From contig CM019063.1 of assembly GCA_009667805.1 (NCBI GenBank), forward strand, positions 195,032,954 through 195,096,953: a DNA stretch of 64,000 bases, given 5' to 3'. Made by a program: the position numbers and the translations under genes. Source of the DNA: Leptobrachium leishanense (Eukaryota; Chordata; Amphibia; Anura; Megophryidae). The notes below the pieces were generated by a model. It saw nothing but the letters and a program-made list of their open reading frames with translations. It was not told the origin of the DNA and ran no database searches. Below, piece by piece: positions 58,291 through 64,000 of this stretch; the stretch's first letter is position 1; the number at the start of each line of letters is the position of its first letter.

Positions 58291-59377
58291 TATGTCATTC
58301 GTGATGCCTGAGGCTGGTACCTTGCCAGTGGTGTCCGGGACAAGCTGTACGTCAGCAATGACAGCTGTACCCAGGTTAGACGAGACAGCTGTGACCACGT
58401 TTTTGTTATGAGGCCGATGTGCCTGGATTGGCACATGAGACCACTGTGCCCTTGCCCCACAGTGAGTCCAGTGTTGTCCCCACCATTGTCAAGCCTTGTG
58501 AGGTGTCACAAAGTCTATGTCTTGCTCTAAGAGAAGACAAGAAAAGGTGATCAACCCTAGCCAATCTGGTTCTGACACTGCCACACTTTGTTCTGGTTCC
58601 ATTGATACTACACCCTCTAAGTCCGAGGTTGCCTTACTCCGCACAGTAATCAGGGAAATTCAGCAAGCTGGTGGTTTAAAGGGTATTGAGATCCCTAAAT
58701 CACATTGTGTTCCCACGGAATATATACGGACGCCTTCTGGCTTTTGGATGCGTGAGAGGCACTGGGTAGTGCTCCAGAGACACCCTGACATTCTGAAAGG
58801 GCTGGTGGAGGACTCTGATTCAGATGATTCACAATATACTCCTCCTGGGGAGAGGTGTGTAAAACTATTGTGGCGCCAACTGTACCATGTCTGGTGATGT
58901 CCCATATCCCGAGAGTGTACCAGTCATGCACACACCCTGTACTGTATCGGTCGGGGCCACGTTTAATGGCAAGGTCATTGTCTCTGGGGTAGACAGTAAG
59001 TCCACTGTGTCTAGTGGTTCCACTGTGGGTTGTAATATACAATCTCGGGGCACGACTACCGTCACTGGATCTGGCAGCACCTCTAATACCTCTATGTACC
59101 ATGGTGTGGACGGAACTCCTAGATCACGGTCCAGGAGACGCAAGAGGACTAAACATAAACAACCTGGGACTGATGATTCACTCCGTTCAAGGTCCAAGGT
59201 ACTCATGCCGTCGGACCCTCAGGTACGAGACCCTAGCCCGGTTGGCGAAGGTTGTGTACGGGCCTCTAATGGTGCAGTGATCCGCAGAAAGGACCTGGGG
59301 GTTATGAAAGAGCTTTGCTTGCTCAGGCACAAACCGACTACTCTGAGTCTGAGTGGGATTCCAATGGGTACTGGTGA
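58142..59377 (+). pseudogene. LTR-element protein, copy 2, frameshifted
   Basis: Homologous to 5887-7569 and about as well conserved, but broken at different places: an extra T near 58400, a shift near 58505, another near 58860-58890 and one near 59300. Intact here but broken in copy 1 is the segment from VGATFNGKVIVSG into the Arg-rich block SRSRRRKRTKHKQ. The final stop lies about 60 bp before the polypurine tract in both copies. Retention of homologous coding sequence in both copies argues that the ancestral element made this protein. Function unknown. Confidence 0.6.
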
Positions 59378-59454
59378 CTGGTCTTGTCCATTTTCATGCC
59401 ATCCATGTTTTCTTTCTTGGGTGCCCAGGAGGTCACCCGTAAGGGAGGGGGTTA

Positions 59455-60335
59455 TGTCACGTCTTGGCCTTGCCCCCTGCTGGTGGTAGCAGGGATTCCT
59501 GTTTATTTTTGTTTTCAGCCTGCAGGCCATATGTTGGGCTGATTGGCCTGCGGTCACATGACCTGTTCTGCCCTATAAGTATGACCAGGACTCCCCTTGA
59601 TCCTTGGACCAGGATAGTCTTTCATACCTAGTCCCTGTATTGCTGGTTTACTTTGATTTGCTGTGTACGACCTCTGGCTCATGTATTTAGGATCCCTCTC
59701 TTGCCTGACCCCTCTAGAATTATATTCCGTGTATGACCTTTTGGCTCTTGTATCTGGATCTCTCTTCTGTCTGTCCCCTGTACTGTACCGTGCTTTGGAA
59801 TCTGTATGCTTGCATTTATTGTCTGTCTGGTTTATGTTTTGTTTGTCTTGCAAACCTAGCCTAGCTAGTATTTCGAGACCACCTTTCAAGGATCTCAGTC
59901 AGGGCTTAGGGATCTTTCTAGTTTCTGTTTATATCTTGCTTTGATCCCTGGAACCTGTATACCTGCATTTATTGTCTGTCTGGTATATGTTTTGTTTGTC
60001 TTGCAAACCTAGCCTAGCTAGTATTTCGAGACCACCTTTCAAGGATCTCAGTCAGGGCTTAGGGATCTTTCTAGTTTCTGTTATATCTTGCTTTGTTCCC
60101 TGGAATCTGTATACCTGCATTTATTGTCTGTCTGGTTTATATTTTATTCATCTTGCAAACCTAGCCTAGTTAGAATTTCGAGACCATCTTTCAAGGATCT
60201 CAGTCAGGGCTTAGGGATCTTTCTAAGTTCTGTTAATATCTTGGTTTGTTCCCTGGAAGCTGTATACCTGTCCTTAAGGCTTCATCTCTGCAGATTGGGG
60301 GTTCCCCCTCACCCTATAGGGGGCTCCCCGTTACA
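59455..60335 (+). repeat. 3' LTR, copy 2 (881 bp)
   Basis: Similar to 7647-8369 but longer because it has three instead of two of the roughly 155-160-bp tandem units (CAAACCTAGCCTAGCTAGTA... at about 59851, 60005 and 60158). Confidence 0.88.
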
Positions 60336-60448
60336 CGCGCTCTGCCTGCTCTCCACGAGGTGCAGGATGTACAGCCTCTCCACAAACCCACCCACTTCCT
60401 GTTTCTTCGCAAAGCATGCATGGATATGTAGTTCAAGTGTCCAGGGTC

Positions 60449-63400
60449 TTAAATCGTGATAGTCTCCATCTTGTGGCCAAAAATGGGTACTGCCACAGTA
60501 AACTTTAACACATCGCTACAATAGTATGATAAAAGGCTCGGGAGACCGAGACCACCCAGCAGTTTAGGCCGATACAGGGTGGCCCTAGCCACCCTATGCC
60601 TCCTTCCTGCCCATACAAAATCATCAATCGCTCCCTGCATCGAGCGGACATCCGAGGGGTCAAGTGCTACAGGTAGCGTTTGAAAATAATACAAAAGACG
60701 TGGTAGTACGTTCATCTTAATGCAATTCACTCTTCCCACCTATGAAATAGCATATTTATCCCAACATTCAAGGTCTTGTTTGAGTGTGGCATACATCGTG
60801 GCATAGTTTACTTCATATAAGCCTTCAGGTAAACCAGTTAATTTAATCCCTAGATAAGTGAGTTCTGAAGCGGAAACCTGCAGAGGCACCCCTGACGTCA
60901 GAGTCCGCAGCACCCTCGCGGGCACCAAGATCGGGAGGATCATAGATTTAGTAACATTGACTTTATAGCCGGAGATCTGTGAGTATTCGGTTAGCCGGTT
61001 CATTAGGGCCGGAAGTGAGGTCTCGGGGTCAGTCAATGAGAGTAATACATCGTCCACGTATGCCGATACCTTGAACTGCTGTCCTCCCACTAAGAAACCC
61101 CGGATGTCTCCTTCAGCGCGAATCATCCTCATAAGAGGTTCTAAAAAGATGGCAAATAGGGACGGTGAAAGCGGGCAGCCCTGTCTCGTACCATTGCGTA
61201 TCGGGAAGGGAATCGGGTCCGTACCAGGGATCAAGATCTGAGCCATTGGGTTCGCATATAAGGCCCTGGTCAGGGCTAGGAAATGCTCCGGGAAGCCCGC
61301 ATTCGTCAAAAGATGGAAAAGAAAGGGCAATTCTGCTCTATCAAATGCCTTTTCGGCATCCAATGAGAGAAATAAGGAAGGCACCTTTCGCGAGCGCGCC
61401 CACCATATCAAGTCTGTGGCTCTCCGTGTATTCTCGAATGCTTGCCTCCCGGGCATAAATCCCACTTGATCTGGGTGAATCAGGGTTGAGAGCATGGGTC
61501 CTAATCTGAGCGCCATCAACTTGGCGAGCACTTTAATATCCGTGTTGAGGAGTGAGATCGGTCTATAGTTATCTATGCCCTGAGCATCCTTGCCAGGTTT
61601 GGGTATGAGCACTACTGAGGCCAGGAGAGCCTCCGGCAGAAGCCGTCTCCACCTCTGAGTGAGTTAAAGAGAGAGCATAGTCGGGCGACTAAAGAGCTGG
61701 CAAAGCATTTATAATATTGGCCCGTAAGGCCATCAGGTCCTGGGGCTTTGTTCGATTTTAATTCCCTCACCAACTCGCGTATTTCCTCCTCTGTAAAGGG
61801 GGAGTCTAGGGCCGCTATCTGTTTTTCGGTTAGGTGGGGCATAGCACTTTTCGTTATGTATCCCGCAATATCCGTCAAGAGTGACTGATTGCTGTCAGAG
61901 TGAGAAGGGGTATGATGATATAATTTAGCAAAATAAGCCGTGAAAGCATCACGTATCGCACTGGGGGTGTCATGTGATAATCCCTGTTTGTCAACTATTT
62001 TAACAATTGGGTTTGATTTTGTATTTTGGTTTAATTTTGCGAGCCAGGGGAGTATCTATTTTATTGGAGCGTTCAAAGTACCTCTGTTTGGACCACAGGA
62101 GCGCTCGACCTGCATCCTCTATGAAAAGCCTATTAAGATCTGTCCTCGTTTGTGACAAAAGGAGATAAGTAGCTTCCTCCGGGGCCGCTTTATGTGTCAA
62201 TTCTTGCTCTCTTAATTTAGCTTGGAGGGTAAGGATGTCTTTCAATTTTTCTTTTTTACGGTAGGCGGCCTGACTAATAAGCACCCATCTCGTGACAGCT
62301 TTGTGTGCTTCCCACAGCACTGCGATAGAGACATCCAGGGTCTCGTTTAGAGCAAAGTAGTCCATCAAAGCATCTTTAACCCTTTCGCTGCTGAGGCTTT
62401 TCCCGCCCCTGTGCTGAGGTCATTTTTTACCTGTTTTGCGCATCATGTTTAAACGTGTTTTTAAGGCTTATTTTAGTATATGACCCAGACATATTATATA
62501 TCGTTCTTTCCGTCAGACTCGGTAGATTCATAATATGTCATTATTATATGTATACGTTATGTCATGTCTGTATATTATAACAAAAAATGCAATAAAATAT
62601 GAATTTTTAATAATTTACAATGTGTAAAGTGTTTTTTTTCCACATTTTAACATGCGAGCAATTGCGGTTATATTTTGTATGGGGTGCGCTTGTTAAAAAA
62701 ATTAGAGATGGGGTCTCGTTACATTTTTTTTGGGGAAAATTACACTATTTTTAACAAACGCACCGCATACAAAAATCGTTAGTGCAGCATCATTGTTCAC
62801 ATTATAATTGAAATGGGAACAATATTGCTACACTAACAAACCAAAAAAAATAAAAAAAATGTGTTTATTTTTTATTTAATTTTTTTTTATTTTTTTTTAC
62901 AAATTTTTTAACTTTCATGTTTGGTATCGTTGGAACGGCCATGCTCTGGCCGATCCAACGATATCAAAATTTAACCCCTAGCTGCCACGGATCGGGAGAT
63001 AGGGAGTTCATTGGAACTCCCTATCTCCACACTTGGTGGCAGTTAGGGGTTAACGCTAGGACTGGCGTCATCGTGCTGCGCACGATGACGCCAGTCCTCT
63101 GGGGGAGTTCCCGGAAGCTTGGCCGACATCCAAGATGTCGGCCAGCTCCGGGAAGGATCGCGAATCGGCGCTTTTCAGCGCCGATTTGCGATCCAGCTCC
63201 CCAGGGGTTAATGCCAGGCATCATTTGGAAGGGCAGGCTGTGCCCTTCCAAATGATGCCTGGGTTAAGCCCCTGTGTGCCACCGATCGGGAGGGAGAGAG
63301 GCGAAGGACCTCCCCCCCCTCCCTTTCAGGCGCCTCCTCCGCACATGCGGGGGGGCGCCTGAATTAGGTGTCATCGCGCCCCCGCGATGACACCTAATAA

Positions 63401-63850
63401 TGGCGGCTGGTGGTCCGGATGCCGGGCTGACATCCAGGATGTCAGCCCGCACCGGAGGGGCCAGCGATCGGCCGGAACCCGGCCGAACGCTGACCCCAAA
63501 CTGAGGACGCGCTCAGCGCATCCTCAGCACACCAGCGGTAATGCTGAGGACGCGCTGAGCGCGTCCTTAGCATTGAAGTGGTTAACTATCTTTCAGATTT
63601 CAGGCCGTTGCAAAAGCATTGGGTCTAGACTCCATCGTCTCCCCTCCCCGCCCTTATGTAATGGTTGTACAGTAATGGACACATCTGTGTGGTCCGACCA
63701 TGTAAGGGAACCGATACGAGAGGCAAGTATCCGCGGCATACAATCGGATGAAACCAGCACATAATCAATTCGCGAGTACGTAGAGTGTGGTGCGGAATAG
63801 AAGGTATAATCCTTGACCGACGGATCATGCAGACGCCACACATCACACAA
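60449..63850 (-). pseudogene. L1-type ORF2 relic
   Basis: Segments on the minus strand: endonuclease end (63850-63593; DYTFYSAPHSTYSRIDYVLV and TWSDHTDVS), linker (62368-62000), RT start (61878-61612; SNKAPGPDGLTGQYYK), RT core (61612-60740; NYRPISLLNTDIKVLAKL, DQVGFMPGRQAFENT, SLDAEKAFDRAE, NGTRQGCPLSPSLFAIFLEP, and YVDD at the active site) and post-RT (60739-60449; VNCIKMNVLPRLLYYFQTLP). Breaks: the TTAA insertion, a frameshift near 61615, and an in-frame stop near 60742. It is a different subfamily from the ORF2 at 47398 (YVDD rather than YADD). Confidence 0.9.
62380..63581. mobile_element. TTAA-flanked piggyBac-like element
   Basis: TTAA at 62376-62379 and 63582-63585 lies within LINE ORF2 sequence; removing the element and one TTAA rejoins the LINE. 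Ends CCCTTTCGCTGCTGAGG and the complement of CCACTTCAATGCTAAGG. The right half is a series of GC-rich palindromes. No transposase. Confidence 0.8.
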
Positions 63851-64000
63851 TTAATGGTCAGTAACAAACCCATAGAATTGACGATCCTGTGAGGACAAGG
63901 CATGCGCCGAGGTCAGCCGAGGGGAGGTAGATCTGTCCAACGGTGGACAGAGAGTGGCATTAAAATGTCCGCCAACAATCAGCGTACCCCGCGCATGGCT

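Larger units (their letters stand above)
56344..60335 (+). mobile_element. LTR retrotransposon carrying a minisatellite, copy 2
   Basis: Same order as copy 1: minisatellite, unknown protein, polypurine tract, 3' LTR. The 5' LTR and any gag-pol are not visible because of the gap. The 3' end GTTACA is followed by CGCGC, but the target duplication cannot be checked. Confidence 0.85.
60449..64000 (-). mobile_element. L1/Tx1-type LINE, partial
   Basis: ORF2 relic running off the window's end, so the 5' part is outside. The C-terminal region below 60449 is lost next to the LTR element. It is split by a TTAA element at 62380-63581. Confidence 0.85.

Overview
The window looks like intergenic DNA from a large, repeat-rich vertebrate genome, most likely an anuran amphibian. 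This rests on the mix of element families: DD34E Tc1-like transposons, many hAT elements with 8-bp target duplications, TTAA-flanked elements resembling the Xenopus T2/Kolobok and piggyBac groups, TTA-flanked PIF/Harbinger MITEs, CR1- and L1/Tx1-type LINEs, and LTR elements with 5-bp duplications. I see no host protein-coding exon, rRNA or cellular tRNA gene. Every protein I recognise belongs to a mobile element, and every one is broken. There is one 100-base assembly gap (56244-56343).

Layout. 1-2800: small MITEs, a tRNA-derived SINE head and a 1.25-kb TTAA element. 2804-9236: a Tc1-like transposon split by an LTR retrotransposon (3734-8369) that carries a 2.2-kb, 30-bp minisatellite reading as a 10-residue protein repeat. 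9936-11552: a second, uninterrupted Tc1 copy. 12496-14384: a hAT element filled by a 24-bp minisatellite. 14.7-16.9 kb: fragments. 17167-23523: a third Tc1 element (minus strand) holding a 4.8-kb hAT, which itself holds another hAT and a TTAA element. 25.8-33.1 kb: a CR1-type LINE (minus strand) broken by at least five later insertions, one carrying a solo LTR. 33.5-35.4 kb: the 3' end of a second LINE type with a hAT inside. 36.2-38.4 kb: an unfamiliar L1-mobilised retroposon. 46.1-55.3 kb: an L1/Tx1 LINE with a 14-bp target duplication, ORF1 and ORF2 relics and a hAT between them. 56.3-60.3 kb: a second copy of the minisatellite LTR element. 60.4 kb to the end: another L1-type ORF2 with a TTAA element inside.

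Most noteworthy signals. (1) Several hAT insertions with different termini and different perfect 8-bp target duplications share the same internal parts: a 54-55-bp tandem repeat, a 23-30-bp minisatellite with core CATGGATAT-(T)TGCCCCCAGCTCA, and often a GC-rich hairpin. This looks like a cassette exchanged between transposon families. (2) The LTR family encodes a long 10-residue-repeat protein next to a conserved unique domain I cannot assign. (3) Several hammerhead-ribozyme-like motifs occur, the best with an 11-bp perfect stem I. (4) A tRNA-type SINE shares its 3' tail with a LINE in the same window.

All calls come from reading the sequence. No database comparison was possible, so family names are by motif, target-site length and terminal sequence.
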